DNA of 64,000 bases from Marisimplicoccus sp038110465 (GCA_038110465.1 JAYNJU010000002.1:124001-188000); one strand, 5' to 3'. Shown: positions 16,046 to 25,281, counted from the stretch's first letter. The notes: generated by a model from the sequence alone, not told the origin. Numbers and translations: made by a program.

Positions 16046-16522
16046 TTAATATTTTAAAGAAATCATTTTTAATGCAGCAATTGCAGAATCTTCACCTTTA
16101 TTTCCAATCTTACCTCCACTTCTATCAATTGATTGTTGAATATTATCATCGGTGGAAACACATAAAATAATTGGAATTTTTGATATTAAATTCAAATCTT
16201 TAATCCCATTTACAACAGCATTTGAAACAAATTCAAAATGCTGGGTTTCACCGTGTATTATACAGCCTATAGCTATTATTGCATCAAAATCCTGTTTAAT
16301 AAGATTCTTACAAGCAAATATTAACTCAAAACTACCTGGTACATAAAATTTTGTAATATTTTTTTCTAATAAATTATTATTTAGAAAAACATTTAATGCG
16401 CCTTTATAGAAATTTTCAGTGATTTCAATGTGCCATTCGGATATTACACATGCAATTTTTAAGCCTTCAGGTTTTTCAAAACTAAAATCTCTAATTGAAT
16501 TAAAAGATTTCTTTGCAGCCAT
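16046..16522 (-). CDS. ribH: 6,7-dimethyl-8-ribityllumazine synthase
   Basis: 158 residues from the ATG at 16522; an upstream in-frame start would overlap the preceding gene. The enzyme condenses a ribitylamino-uracil with dihydroxybutanone phosphate to form lumazine, the penultimate step of riboflavin synthesis. SEWHIEITENFYKGA, VPGSFELIFACK, GCIIHGETQHFEFVS with the catalytic His, and GGKIGNKGEDSA are typical. The length fits the family. It is cotranscribed with the upstream TPR gene (1-nt gap). No other riboflavin gene is nearby. Confidence 0.95.
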   Translation of the reverse strand: MAAKKSFNSIRDFSFEKPEGLKIACVISEWHIEITENFYKGALNVFLNNNLLEKNITKFYVPGSFELIFACKNLIKQDFDAIIAIGCIIHGETQHFEFVSNAVVNGIKDLNLISKIPIILCVSTDDNIQQSIDRSGGKIGNKGEDSAIAALKMISLKY

Positions 16523-16523
16523 A

Positions 16524-17285
16524 TTATTTACTAAGATTCTCAATTCTACCAAGTTGAACTTCAACTAGACTAGATTCATAAGAGTCTGGGAATTCATCCT
16601 TAATTCTTTTTAAAAAATCAATTGATGATTTATACTTCCCAAGCTCAGAGCCTATTAATGCAGCTTTAAATAAATATTTTGGAGTTGTATAAATGTTCTC
16701 GTTATGATTAAATGCCAATTGATAGTATTCATATGCCTCATTAGGTTGTCCTATTTCAGAAAAACAATCACCTATTGCACCTAAAGAAATTGACTTAAGA
16801 AGAATATCATCAGAATTAAATTTATCCAAATAAGCAATAGCTTGTTCATATTCTTTTAAGTTTAAATATGACATTCCAATGGAGTAATTGGCAAGGTTAG
16901 CTGCTTTAGTTCCAGAGTATTTATCTACTATGTCAAGAAAACCATATTTACCTTCTCCACCGTTTAAAGCTAGTTTAAATAATGAATCTGATTGATTTGA
17001 GACAAGAGCTAGTTCAAAAAAATACTGAGCTTGATTTAATTCACTTATTGCTTCATTCTCTTTAGGCTCAGAAATAAATCTTTGATAACCCAAAAATGAC
17101 AAAACAGAGATTGAAATTATTGCTATAGAAGCAAATATGAATTTTTGGTTTTTTAAAACCCATTGTTCTGATTTATTTGCTGTTGAATCAAGGGAATCAA
17201 AAACTTCAGCAGTTTGACTTTTTTCTAATTGATTTGATGATTGAGCTTTATTTTTTTTATAACCTCTTCTCTTAAATGTTGCCAT
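16524..17285 (-). CDS. TPR-repeat inner-membrane protein
   Basis: 253 residues. A basic cytoplasmic N-terminus (about 50 residues) precedes one membrane helix (FIFASIAIISISVLSFLGY) and then several tetratricopeptide units with NLKEYEQAIAYLD and IGQPNEAYEYYQLAF. The layout resembles YfgM, an ancillary subunit of the SecYEG translocon, but the similarity is structural and the role is inferred. It is the first gene of the minus-strand operon that continues through ribH, the small membrane protein, mutL and the rhomboids. Confidence 0.82.
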   Translation of the reverse strand: MATFKRRGYKKNKAQSSNQLEKSQTAEVFDSLDSTANKSEQWVLKNQKFIFASIAIISISVLSFLGYQRFISEPKENEAISELNQAQYFFELALVSNQSDSLFKLALNGGEGKYGFLDIVDKYSGTKAANLANYSIGMSYLNLKEYEQAIAYLDKFNSDDILLKSISLGAIGDCFSEIGQPNEAYEYYQLAFNHNENIYTTPKYLFKAALIGSELGKYKSSIDFLKRIKDEFPDSYESSLVEVQLGRIENLSK

Positions 17286-17302
17286 AATAATTTTTTGAAT
17301 CC

Positions 17303-17310
17303 CAAAATTA
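17303..17310 (-). promoter_or_regulatory. -7 promoter box of the TPR-ribH-mutL operon (TAATTTTG)
   Basis: An exact TAnnTTTG match on the minus strand, 17 nt before the start of the TPR gene. No clear TTTG was found upstream at the right distance. Confidence 0.45.
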
Positions 17311-17333
17311 ATGTTTTATTTTGAAAATTGATT

Positions 17334-18434
17334 ATGTTTTTAAATTCACTAAAAATCGATAATTACAAAAACCTAAAAAATTTAAAGTTAACCTTTGAAA
17401 AAAAGATTAACTGTTTTGTTGGTAAGAATGGTATTGGGAAAACTAATATCATAGACTCAATATACCATCTTGCTTTTACAAAAAGTTATTTCAATCCCTC
17501 AACCTCTCAAAATGTCAAAATAGGAGAAAACTTTTTTTCAATTATTGGTGATTTCAGCATTAATGAAAGAAAAGAAAATATTCACTGTTATTTTAAAAAT
17601 GGTGAAAAAAAGGTTATAAAAAAAAATAGTAAAGCATATCAAAAAATTTCTGATCACATTGGTTTAATCAATCTAATAATTATTTCTCCTCATGATAGAG
17701 ACTTAATAACTGAGGGAAGTGAAATGAGAAGAAAACTTCTAGACTCAGTAATAGGTCAAATTGATAAAGTTTATCTTCAAAAAACGATTGACTACAGTAA
17801 GGTTATCTCTCAGAGAAATTCACTTTTGAAATATTTTTTTATAAACAGAAAGTTTGATAAAGATACTATCGATTCATATGATCAACAACTTATAAGCCTT
17901 GGAACACCTATTTATAAAGAAAGATTTAAGTTTATTAATGAATTTATACCAATCTTTAAAAAGTATTATAATGAAATTAGTTCAGGTACTGAAATAGTAG
18001 ATATAAATTATAAAAGTGATTTAAATTCTGGTAGTTTTTCTGAAATTCTTAATGAAAGCTTATCAAAAGACAGATTCTTACAATATACTTCAAAAGGAAT
18101 TCACAGAGATGATTTAAGCTTTACTATTGATAGTAATAAAATAAAAAATTTTGGAAGTCAAGGTCAACAAAAATCTTTTCTCATTGCTTTAAAACTTGCA
18201 CAATTTGATTATTATAAAAATAAATATGGTAACTCACCAATAATTTTACTAGATGATATCTTTGATAAATTAGATCAAGATAGAGTCCGACAGATAGTTC
18301 AAATTTTAGAAAAAAATGATTTTAGTCAAATTTTTATTACTGATACTCATAAAGACAGAGTTCAAGATGCTTTATCAAATTCAAAGAATAGAGAAGAAAT
18401 ATTTGACCTTGAAAACTTAAAAATAAATGAGTAA
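17334..18434 (+). CDS. recF: DNA replication and repair protein RecF
   Basis: 366 residues from the ATG at 17334 (a TTG two codons earlier is possible). Walker A is GKNGIGKTN near residue 32. The ABC signature region reads FGSQGQQKSFLIALKLAQ and Walker B is PIILLDDIFDKLD. RecF loads RecA at single-strand gaps with RecO and RecR. The DciA-like gene overlaps its 3' end by 8 nt, an association known for RecF and DUF721 proteins in several phyla. dnaA, dnaN and gyrB are not adjacent. Confidence 0.95.
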   Translation: MFLNSLKIDNYKNLKNLKLTFEKKINCFVGKNGIGKTNIIDSIYHLAFTKSYFNPSTSQNVKIGENFFSIIGDFSINERKENIHCYFKNGEKKVIKKNSKAYQKISDHIGLINLIIISPHDRDLITEGSEMRRKLLDSVIGQIDKVYLQKTIDYSKVISQRNSLLKYFFINRKFDKDTIDSYDQQLISLGTPIYKERFKFINEFIPIFKKYYNEISSGTEIVDINYKSDLNSGSFSEILNESLSKDRFLQYTSKGIHRDDLSFTIDSNKIKNFGSQGQQKSFLIALKLAQFDYYKNKYGNSPIILLDDIFDKLDQDRVRQIVQILEKNDFSQIFITDTHKDRVQDALSNSKNREEIFDLENLKINE

Positions 18435-18720
18435 AAGAGGTGAAATAAAAAATTTATCACTATTGATTCAAGATGTTTTATCTCAAAAACATTTTAGAAT
18501 TGGGATTGATAATATTAAAGTTCAAGATGCCTGGGAGAAAACAATGGGTGAAAATATACAAAAGTATATCTATGGGGTAAACTATAAAAAAGGTATTCTA
18601 TATGTTAGACTTAAATCTTCGGTATTAAAAAAGGAATTAACTTTTGAAAAAGAAAAAGTTATCAAATTATTGAATAAAGAACTAGGAAAAGAATATGTAA
18701 AGGATTTAGTTCTTAACTAA
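18427..18720 (+). CDS. DUF721/DciA-like protein
   Basis: 97 residues. The KH-like DUF721 core is visible: VQDAWEKTMGENIQKY, then YVRLKSSVLKKELTFEK. In other bacteria DciA helps load the DnaB helicase. This is the short form without extra domains. It overlaps recF by 8 nt at the start and the convergent ndk by 8 nt at the end. Confidence 0.85.
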   Translation: MSKRGEIKNLSLLIQDVLSQKHFRIGIDNIKVQDAWEKTMGENIQKYIYGVNYKKGILYVRLKSSVLKKELTFEKEKVIKLLNKELGKEYVKDLVLN

Positions 18721-19135
18721 ATATTTCATCTTTACTAAAGTGAAAATCTATTTCAATCTTAGCATTTTCATCACTATCTGATCCATGAATAGCATTTTCC
18801 CCTTTTGATTTTGCGAATTTCTTTCTTATTGTTCCATCTTTTGCTTCAGAAGGGTCAGTTGGACCAATAAGTAGTCTAAAATCCTCAACCGCATTTTCTT
18901 TTTCAAGAGCAGCAGCTACTATTGGACCTCTAGTCATAAAGTTTACTAAATCATTAAAAAATGGTTTATCAGAATGTATAGAGTAAAAGTTTTCAGCTTC
19001 ATCTTTAGTCATCTTTTTATATTTTAATGCTATAATTTTAAAGCCTGCATTTTCAATCATTTTTAAAATTGGAAGCATGTAACCCTGTTCAATTGAATCA
19101 GGCTTAAGGATTGTAAAGGTTCTATTCAAATTCAT
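18713..19135 (-). CDS. ndk: Nucleoside diphosphate kinase
   Basis: 140 residues. The enzyme moves the terminal phosphate of ATP to other nucleoside diphosphates through a phospho-histidine. TFTILKPDSI is at the N-terminus, and NAIHGSDS carries the catalytic His near residue 115. RGPIVAAALEKENAV and GPTDPSEAKDGTIR complete the family pattern and the length is normal. A strong promoter lies directly against the ATG. It overlaps the DciA-like gene by 8 nt on the opposite strand. Confidence 0.97.
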   Translation of the reverse strand: MNLNRTFTILKPDSIEQGYMLPILKMIENAGFKIIALKYKKMTKDEAENFYSIHSDKPFFNDLVNFMTRGPIVAAALEKENAVEDFRLLIGPTDPSEAKDGTIRKKFAKSKGENAIHGSDSDENAKIEIDFHFSKDEIFS

Positions 19136-19139
19136 GCGG

Positions 19140-19169
19140 CAAATTTAATAATATATGTGATTATTCAAA
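19140..19169 (-). promoter_or_regulatory. Promoter of ndk (TTTG-N18-TAAATTTG), leaderless
   Basis: On the minus strand, TTTG (19166-19169), an 18-nt spacer and TAAATTTG (19140-19147) are both exact matches. Only four bases (19136-19139) separate the -7 box from the ATG, so the transcript should begin at or next to the start codon. Confidence 0.75.
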
Positions 19170-19207
19170 GATTTACTAATTACTTTATTTAAGTTTTTAA
19201 TTAGTAT

Positions 19208-19215
19208 TATCTTAG
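19208..19215 (+). promoter_or_regulatory. -7-like box of nrnA (TATCTTAG)
   Basis: TATCTTAG, 7 nt before the nrnA ATG, differs from TAnnTTTG at one base. The same octamer precedes the susC gene (47346-47353), and a TAnnTTAG form precedes rpoD. Confidence 0.4.
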
Positions 19216-19222
19216 CCATTTT

Positions 19223-20227
19223 ATGGATAAAAAATTTATCAAAGACTTAAAAGAAACTCTTTCAATCAAGAAAAATATATTATTAATTCCTCACAGCAGT
19301 CCTGATGCTGATGCATTAGGAAGTTGCCTCGCCTTATATCACTTTTTAAGAAATGATCATGATGTTCATATCATATCTCCTAATGAGTTTACTGAAATTT
19401 TAAAATTTCTTCCATGCTCAGAAGATATAATAGTTTATGATGAGGATAAAGATAAAACTCATGAATTATTTGAAATGACTAATGTTATTTTCACTCTAGA
19501 TTTTAATTGTTTAGCAAGAGCCAAAAATCTTTCTCATTTAATATCTAAGTCACCTGCAAAAAAAATCATGATAGATCATCATCAAAATCCAGATAATTAT
19601 TGTGATTTAAAATATTCTGACCCAAAAATGAGCTCTACATCTGAAATGGTATATAATGTTATTAATAGCTTAGATTCAAATAAGATAAATCAAAGTATTG
19701 CTTACTGTTTGTATACAGGAATTGTTGCTGATACGGGTTCGTTTAGGTTCCCCTCAACTACTTCAAAAACACTATTAGTTGGTTCAAAATTGATCGATTA
19801 TGGAGTAAATGTCACTGAGGTTTTCGAAAAATTGCATAACAACTTTCAATTTCCAAGATTAAAACTTTTAGGAATAACTTTAAATAATTTTAAAAAAGTA
19901 GATGGACTTCCAATTCTTTATTCATGCCTTAGTGAAGAGGATCAAAATAAATATAATTTTAAGAAAGGGGACTCTGAAGGATTTGTAAATTTTGGTCTGA
20001 CTGTAAGTGGGATCTTGTGCTCGGTAATTTTTATTGAAAACAAAGAAGAAGAAATTGTTAAGATATCTTTTAGATCAAAAGGTGATTTTAAAGTTAATAT
20101 ATTTGCATCAAAATATTTTAATGGAGGAGGACATGAACATGCTGCTGGAGGTATTTCAAAATTAAACTTAATTGATACTGAAGCAAAATTTTTAAATGAT
20201 ATCAAAAAATTTATCAATGAAAACTAA
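19223..20227 (+). CDS. nrnA: DHH-family phosphoesterase (NrnA-like)
   Basis: 334 residues. DHH motifs include PHSSPDADALGS near residue 25, TLDFN near 92, and the DHHQNPD motif near 119; the DHHA1 domain ends with a GGGHEHAAGG glycine-rich loop. NrnA proteins degrade oligoribonucleotides of 2-4 nt and dephosphorylate pAp from sulfur metabolism. The symbol rests on the domain layout, and other DHH exonucleases are close. The next gene overlaps its end by 11 nt. Confidence 0.88.
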   Translation: MDKKFIKDLKETLSIKKNILLIPHSSPDADALGSCLALYHFLRNDHDVHIISPNEFTEILKFLPCSEDIIVYDEDKDKTHELFEMTNVIFTLDFNCLARAKNLSHLISKSPAKKIMIDHHQNPDNYCDLKYSDPKMSSTSEMVYNVINSLDSNKINQSIAYCLYTGIVADTGSFRFPSTTSKTLLVGSKLIDYGVNVTEVFEKLHNNFQFPRLKLLGITLNNFKKVDGLPILYSCLSEEDQNKYNFKKGDSEGFVNFGLTVSGILCSVIFIENKEEEIVKISFRSKGDFKVNIFASKYFNGGGHEHAAGGISKLNLIDTEAKFLNDIKKFINEN

Positions 20228-21239
20228 CTTAAAAAATATATATTTATTTGCAACGATAATATTAACTCTAAACTCATGTAATATGAATGATTACTCTGAC
20301 TTAAACGATGGAATATATGCAAACATTGAAACATCTAAAGGTGATATTCTAGTAAAACTATTTTATGAAAAAACACCACTAACAGTTTCAAATTTTATAG
20401 CATTATCTGAAGGAAATCACCCTGCCGTATCAGATGAATTTTCTGGTAAGCCTTATTATGATGGAATCAAATTTCATCGTGTAATCGATAATTTTATGAT
20501 CCAAGGTGGAGATCCTACTGGTACAGGATCAGGGGGTCCTGGTTTCCAGTTTAATGATGAAATAGTTGAAGAATTAAGGCATGACGGTGCTGGTATTTTA
20601 TCAATGGCAAATGCTGGTCCTGGTACAAATGGAAGTCAATTTTTTATCACACACATAGAGACTCCATGGCTTGATGGAAAACATACTGTATTTGGAAAGG
20701 TAAATACTGGCCAAGATATAGTTGATGCAATTGTTCAAGACGATATTATTAAGAGTGTAAAAATCATCAGAATTGGAAATGATGCAGAAAATTTTGATGC
20801 ACCTGAGGTCTTTGATGAATTTATTACAAAACAAAGTGAAGCTGAGTTATTAAAAATAGAAGAAGAAAAGCAAGTTTTATCAAAAATAACTCAAGGAATG
20901 AAAGAAACTAGTAGTGGCTTAAAATATAATATTTCTAAAGAAGGGACTGGAGAGAATGCAAAACCAAATGATTTGTTATCAGTACATTATTCTCTTAAAC
21001 TTATAGACGGATCTGAGATAGACTCATCATTTACCAGAGGAGAGCCTATACAATTTACATGCGGTGTAGGTCAAGTAATAAAAGGTTGGGATGAAGCTAT
21101 GCAATTATTAAATAAAGGTTCGAAAGCAACGCTTGTTATTCCTAGTGAGTTAGGATATGGTTCAGCAGGAGCTGGAAATGGAGTAATTCCCCCTAATGCT
21201 ACATTAATTTTTGAGGTAGAATTAATTGAAATAAATTAA
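20217..21239 (+). CDS. Dual-domain peptidyl-prolyl isomerase (cyclophilin-FKBP lipoprotein)
   Basis: 340 residues from the ATG at 20217, giving a clean signal peptide with an LNSC lipobox; the earlier start lies inside nrnA. Residues ~25-185 form a cyclophilin (FHRVIDNFMIQGGDPTGTG, NGSQFFIT, WLDGKHTVFG) and residues ~230-340 an FKBP (GEPIQFTCGVGQVIKGWDEA, IPSELGYGSAG, IPPNATLIFEVELI). Both domains seem intact. Such dual-family immunophilins with a cyclophilin-first order have been described in Flavobacteria. The inferred role is folding of envelope proteins; relation to the gliding protein GldI, also an FKBP lipoprotein, is possible but unproven. Confidence 0.92.
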   Translation: MKTNLKNIYLFATIILTLNSCNMNDYSDLNDGIYANIETSKGDILVKLFYEKTPLTVSNFIALSEGNHPAVSDEFSGKPYYDGIKFHRVIDNFMIQGGDPTGTGSGGPGFQFNDEIVEELRHDGAGILSMANAGPGTNGSQFFITHIETPWLDGKHTVFGKVNTGQDIVDAIVQDDIIKSVKIIRIGNDAENFDAPEVFDEFITKQSEAELLKIEEEKQVLSKITQGMKETSSGLKYNISKEGTGENAKPNDLLSVHYSLKLIDGSEIDSSFTRGEPIQFTCGVGQVIKGWDEAMQLLNKGSKATLVIPSELGYGSAGAGNGVIPPNATLIFEVELIEIN

Positions 21240-22213
21240 TGAGACTAAAAAGTATTATTGCAATAGCTTTAATACCTCAAATATTTGCAGTTAATTGGTT
21301 ACAAAATAATCCTTCAATAATTGATAAATATTATCAATATATATATGGATATATCCTAAGTATTAATTCATTTTTGTATTCTAATATTAGTATTCCAGTT
21401 GGAGAGATTCTTTATATTATTATCATTATTTATTTTATATATCTCATTTATAAAGTTTTTTCATTGAAATTAAATGACTCTATAAACCTCATGGCATTTA
21501 TTTCTATAATTTACTTTATATTTTATTCTTTTTGGGGATTAAATTATTTCAAGACATCCATATTCTATGAATCAAAAATTAAAAATGATTATGAATTTGT
21601 AGATTTAGATAATACATTAAAACTAATTATCTCATTGATGAATGAGGAGTTAGAATTAATTAGTGATTTTAATAATTTAAATTACTTTGAAATAACTAAC
21701 ACTATTGATTTAAATGTAAAAAAATCTATTATTCCTGATATTTTACTATATCAAACAGTTTCTGGACATTTCATTCCTTTTACATCAGAATCCATAATTA
21801 ATTTTAAAATTCCAAAAATTGAGCTACCAGTTGTTATTTTTCATGAGCAGGCACATCGAATGGGATATGCAGATGAGACTGAAGCTAGTTTTAGAGGATT
21901 TACAAAAGCAGTGGAAAGTAAAAATGCTAATATTAGGTATTCAGGTTATTTTTATGCTCTTTTAAAACTTTTAAATGAAGTTAATAAGAATCATAAGGAA
22001 AAAATAGAAGACTATACATCTATTCTTAATGAAAGAATTATATCTGATATAAATGATAACATTGAATTTTGGAGTAAATACTACAATAATTTTTTTGATA
22101 AGATTACAAGTTATTTATACGACATTTATTTAAAATCTAACAAACAGGAAAATGGAATTCTATCTTATAATCAAGTCTCTATTTACATAATTGATTACTA
22201 CAAAGGAAATTAA
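21239..22213 (+). CDS. DUF3810 membrane protein with zinc-protease-like HExxH
   Basis: 324 residues. Three hydrophobic segments lie in the first ~100 residues, then a soluble domain. The FHEQAHRMGYADETEA motif near residue 201 is a gluzincin-like HExxH with a downstream Glu, so a membrane-anchored metalloprotease is plausible. DUF3810 has no established function. The ATG overlaps the preceding stop by one base (TAATG), making this the third gene of the nrnA operon. Confidence 0.87.
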   Translation: MRLKSIIAIALIPQIFAVNWLQNNPSIIDKYYQYIYGYILSINSFLYSNISIPVGEILYIIIIIYFIYLIYKVFSLKLNDSINLMAFISIIYFIFYSFWGLNYFKTSIFYESKIKNDYEFVDLDNTLKLIISLMNEELELISDFNNLNYFEITNTIDLNVKKSIIPDILLYQTVSGHFIPFTSESIINFKIPKIELPVVIFHEQAHRMGYADETEASFRGFTKAVESKNANIRYSGYFYALLKLLNEVNKNHKEKIEDYTSILNERIISDINDNIEFWSKYYNNFFDKITSYLYDIYLKSNKQENGILSYNQVSIYIIDYYKGN

Positions 22214-22249
22214 TTTAAATTCTTTAATTAGAATTAGTACATTACTAAA

Positions 22250-22267
22250 CTTTTAATCAATTAAAAG
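22250..22267. promoter_or_regulatory. 8-bp inverted repeat before the amidohydrolase operon
   Basis: CTTTTAAT-CA-ATTAAAAG is a perfect inverted repeat 23 nt before the amidohydrolase start. No T-tract follows, so an operator is as likely as a weak terminator for the upstream operon. Its AT-rich makeup lowers its significance. Confidence 0.3.
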
Positions 22268-22290
22268 GTCAAAACATAAAACAAATTACA

Positions 22291-25278
22291 ATGAAAAGAT
22301 TTCTGTTTTTAAGCATTTTTTTAACTATTGGACTTAACGCTCAAGACTACTTTATTGTTAATGATGGAGTTAAAATTAAAGACTATGAATTTAATGTATT
22401 TACTAATGCTAATATTTACACCTCAAATGGTATATTACAGAATGCTATATTAATTGAGAAAGATGGTTTAGTACAAGATTTTGGAAACAATATTGAGATT
22501 CCAGATAACAGCATTATACATGATTTAAAAGGAAAGTATATATATCCTTCTTTTATTGAGATTCATTCATCTTTTGGAGTAAAAAGTCCACAAAGAACAT
22601 CTTCTGGAAGAAGTTCACAATATGAACCTAACAGAAAAGGATATTATTGGAATGATCACATTTTAAGTGATTATAATAGCATGAATGATTACAGCTATGA
22701 TCAAAAAGAAGCAAAAGGATTAAGGGATATTGGATTTGGAGTAATTAATACGCATAGAAGTGACGGTGTCCATAGAGGTACAGGGTTTACTTTAGCTTTA
22801 ATTGATGAACAGAATGAATCCTACAGAATAATTTCAAAAAAAACATCTGAACATTTCTCTTTTTCCAGAAGTCTTACATCAAATCAATCCTACCCAAGTT
22901 CTACTATGGGAGCTATTGCATTAATAAGACAATTATACTACGATGCTGATTGGTATTCTCAAGGCGTTTCTGAATCTAAAGATTTAGCTTTAGAAGCAGT
23001 CATAGAGAATAGGAATCTACCTAAAATTTTTGATGCTAATGATAAATTAAATGTTTACAGAGCTGCAAAACTTTCAAATGAATTTAATTTAGACTTTGTA
23101 ATTAAAGGGTCTGGTAAAGAATATGAGAATGTAAGAGAATTGAAAAAATTCAAAAATAAACTTATAATTCCTGTGAATTTCCCAAGTGCGTTTGATGTTT
23201 CAAATTCAAGTTTAAATGAAAAACTTACAATAAATCAATTAAGATATTGGAATCAAGCACCTTCAAATCTAGGAATTTTAGAAAAAAATGGTATTACTTT
23301 TTCAATAACTTCCTCAGATTTAAAAAATAAGAGAGATTTTCTAAAAAATATTAGACAAGCAATTGAGCATGGACTAAGCGAGCAAACTGCTCTTGATGCT
23401 TTAACCATAATACCAGCTAAATCAATGGGGCTTGAAAAAAAGATTGGAAAAATTGAAAAAGGTTTTCTAGCAAATTTTCTTATAACAACTGGTCCGATAT
23501 TTGATAGCCAAGCTATGATTAATGAAAATTGGGTAAAGGGGCAAAGACATGTTGTTAATAGTGACGAAAAAATTAATATTGATGGAGTTTATACAATTAA
23601 CATTAATGAAAATAACTATGATATTGCCATCTCGAATAGTACTTCTAAACCAACATCAAAGGTTAATAAAGATTCTCTAGAAATAAAATCAAAGATAACA
23701 TTAGTTGATGATTGGCTAAATATTACAATTTTTGATGAAAAAGAAGGAAAATCATCTTTTGCTCAAATATCTTCAAAAATTAATTCAAATGATAAATTAA
23801 TTGGAACAGGTACTGATTTTAACAGTAATAGTTTTTCATTTAATATTTTAAAAACTAAAGATCAAGAAAATACGGATAATAGAAAAAAAGTTAGTTCTGC
23901 CGATAAACCCTTTATATCAAAAGTAACTTATCCTAATGTAGGGTTTGGAATTTCATCTAATCCATTAAGTCAATCTATACATTTTAAAAACGCAACAATA
24001 TGGACTAATGAAAATGAAGGAATTATTGAAGACTCTGATATTATAATAGAAAATGGTAAAATTATTGAAATAGGAAAAGATCTTAAAACTCCAAATAATT
24101 TTAGTGTTATTGATGCTACAGGTAAACATATTACTTCTGGAATTATAGATGAACATTCTCATATGGCAGCTTCAAGTATAAACGAGGGAGGTCATAATTC
24201 TTCAGCTGAAGTATCAATTATGGATGTAATTGATCCTGATGACATTAATTTGTATAGAAATCTTGCTGGAGGAGTTACAACTGTTCAAATACTACATGGG
24301 TCTGCTAATCCTATTGGTGGTCAATCTGCAATTATAAAACTTAAATGGGGGTCTGAAATTGATCAAATGTTGTATAAAGGAGCAGATCCTTTTATAAAAT
24401 TTGCTTTAGGTGAAAATGTAAAACAATCTAACTGGAGCGGATCTAGGTTCCCTCAAACTAGAATGGGAGTAGAGCAAGTCTTTGTAGATCATTTTGAAAG
24501 AGCTCAAGAATATGGAAAAAAATGGTCTGATTACAATTCTTTAAGTAGTAGACAAAAAAGTCAAACAATTAAACCCAGATATGATGAAGAATTAGAAACT
24601 CTATGGGAAATTTTAAGAGGAGATAGATTTATTTCTAGTCATTCATATGTTCAAAGTGAAATTAATATGTTAATGAAAGTTGCTGAAAAATTCAACTTTA
24701 GAATCAACACATTTACTCATATTCTGGAAGGATACAAAGTAGCTGATAAAATGAGAAAACATGGAGTAGGAGCTTCAACTTTTTCAGATTGGTGGGGTTA
24801 TAAATATGAAGTAAATGATGCGATTCCATATAATGCTTCAATAATGCATAATGCTGGAGTTTTAGTAGCCTTAAACTCTGATAGTTCTGAACTTTCCAGA
24901 AGACTGAACCTTGAAGCTGCTAAGGCAGTAAAGTATGGTGGAGTTTCTGAAGAAGATGCTTGGAAGTTTGTAACATTAAATCCTGCAATTTTATTACATC
25001 TAGATGATAAAGTAGGAAGTTTAAAGATAGGAAAGGATGCAGACATAGTAGTATGGTCTGGGCATCCTATGTCATTATCTAGTAGAGCTGAAAAAACCTA
25101 CATTGAAGGAGCTTTATATTATGACAGTAAAGAACATGAGAAAAAACTTAAAGACATTCAAATTGAAAAGTCAAAGCTTATTCAACTTATGTTAGAAGAA
25201 AATACACCTGGTGCTAATCTTAGATATCCAAATCCAAGAGCACAACAAGAAGTTAATTGTGAAACCACTGAATTTTAG
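22291..25278 (+). CDS. Secreted amidohydrolase with two amidohydrolase-like halves
   Basis: 995 residues with an N-terminal signal peptide (FLSIFLTIGLNAQ). Two amidohydrolase-like regions are joined by a beta-rich linker around residues 410-560. In the N-terminal half the metal motif is degenerate (SFIEIHSSFG in place of HxH). The C-terminal half has IIDEHSHMAAS with HxH intact, THILEGYKV and SHSYVQSE as candidate ligand regions, and ends with VGSLKIGKDADIVVWSGHP. It is thus probably a metal-dependent hydrolase of cyclic amides, peptides or similar bonds outside the cytoplasm; the substrate is unknown. The next gene, a smaller homologue, begins 3 nt downstream. Confidence 0.87.
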   Translation: MKRFLFLSIFLTIGLNAQDYFIVNDGVKIKDYEFNVFTNANIYTSNGILQNAILIEKDGLVQDFGNNIEIPDNSIIHDLKGKYIYPSFIEIHSSFGVKSPQRTSSGRSSQYEPNRKGYYWNDHILSDYNSMNDYSYDQKEAKGLRDIGFGVINTHRSDGVHRGTGFTLALIDEQNESYRIISKKTSEHFSFSRSLTSNQSYPSSTMGAIALIRQLYYDADWYSQGVSESKDLALEAVIENRNLPKIFDANDKLNVYRAAKLSNEFNLDFVIKGSGKEYENVRELKKFKNKLIIPVNFPSAFDVSNSSLNEKLTINQLRYWNQAPSNLGILEKNGITFSITSSDLKNKRDFLKNIRQAIEHGLSEQTALDALTIIPAKSMGLEKKIGKIEKGFLANFLITTGPIFDSQAMINENWVKGQRHVVNSDEKINIDGVYTININENNYDIAISNSTSKPTSKVNKDSLEIKSKITLVDDWLNITIFDEKEGKSSFAQISSKINSNDKLIGTGTDFNSNSFSFNILKTKDQENTDNRKKVSSADKPFISKVTYPNVGFGISSNPLSQSIHFKNATIWTNENEGIIEDSDIIIENGKIIEIGKDLKTPNNFSVIDATGKHITSGIIDEHSHMAASSINEGGHNSSAEVSIMDVIDPDDINLYRNLAGGVTTVQILHGSANPIGGQSAIIKLKWGSEIDQMLYKGADPFIKFALGENVKQSNWSGSRFPQTRMGVEQVFVDHFERAQEYGKKWSDYNSLSSRQKSQTIKPRYDEELETLWEILRGDRFISSHSYVQSEINMLMKVAEKFNFRINTFTHILEGYKVADKMRKHGVGASTFSDWWGYKYEVNDAIPYNASIMHNAGVLVALNSDSSELSRRLNLEAAKAVKYGGVSEEDAWKFVTLNPAILLHLDDKVGSLKIGKDADIVVWSGHPMSLSSRAEKTYIEGALYYDSKEHEKKLKDIQIEKSKLIQLMLEENTPGANLRYPNPRAQQEVNCETTEF

Positions 25279-25281
25279 ATT

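Noticed and set aside
22218..22235. AATTCT-TTAATT-AGAATT hairpin after the DUF3810 gene as a terminator
   Set aside because: A 6-bp AT-rich stem without a following T-tract is too weak to call.
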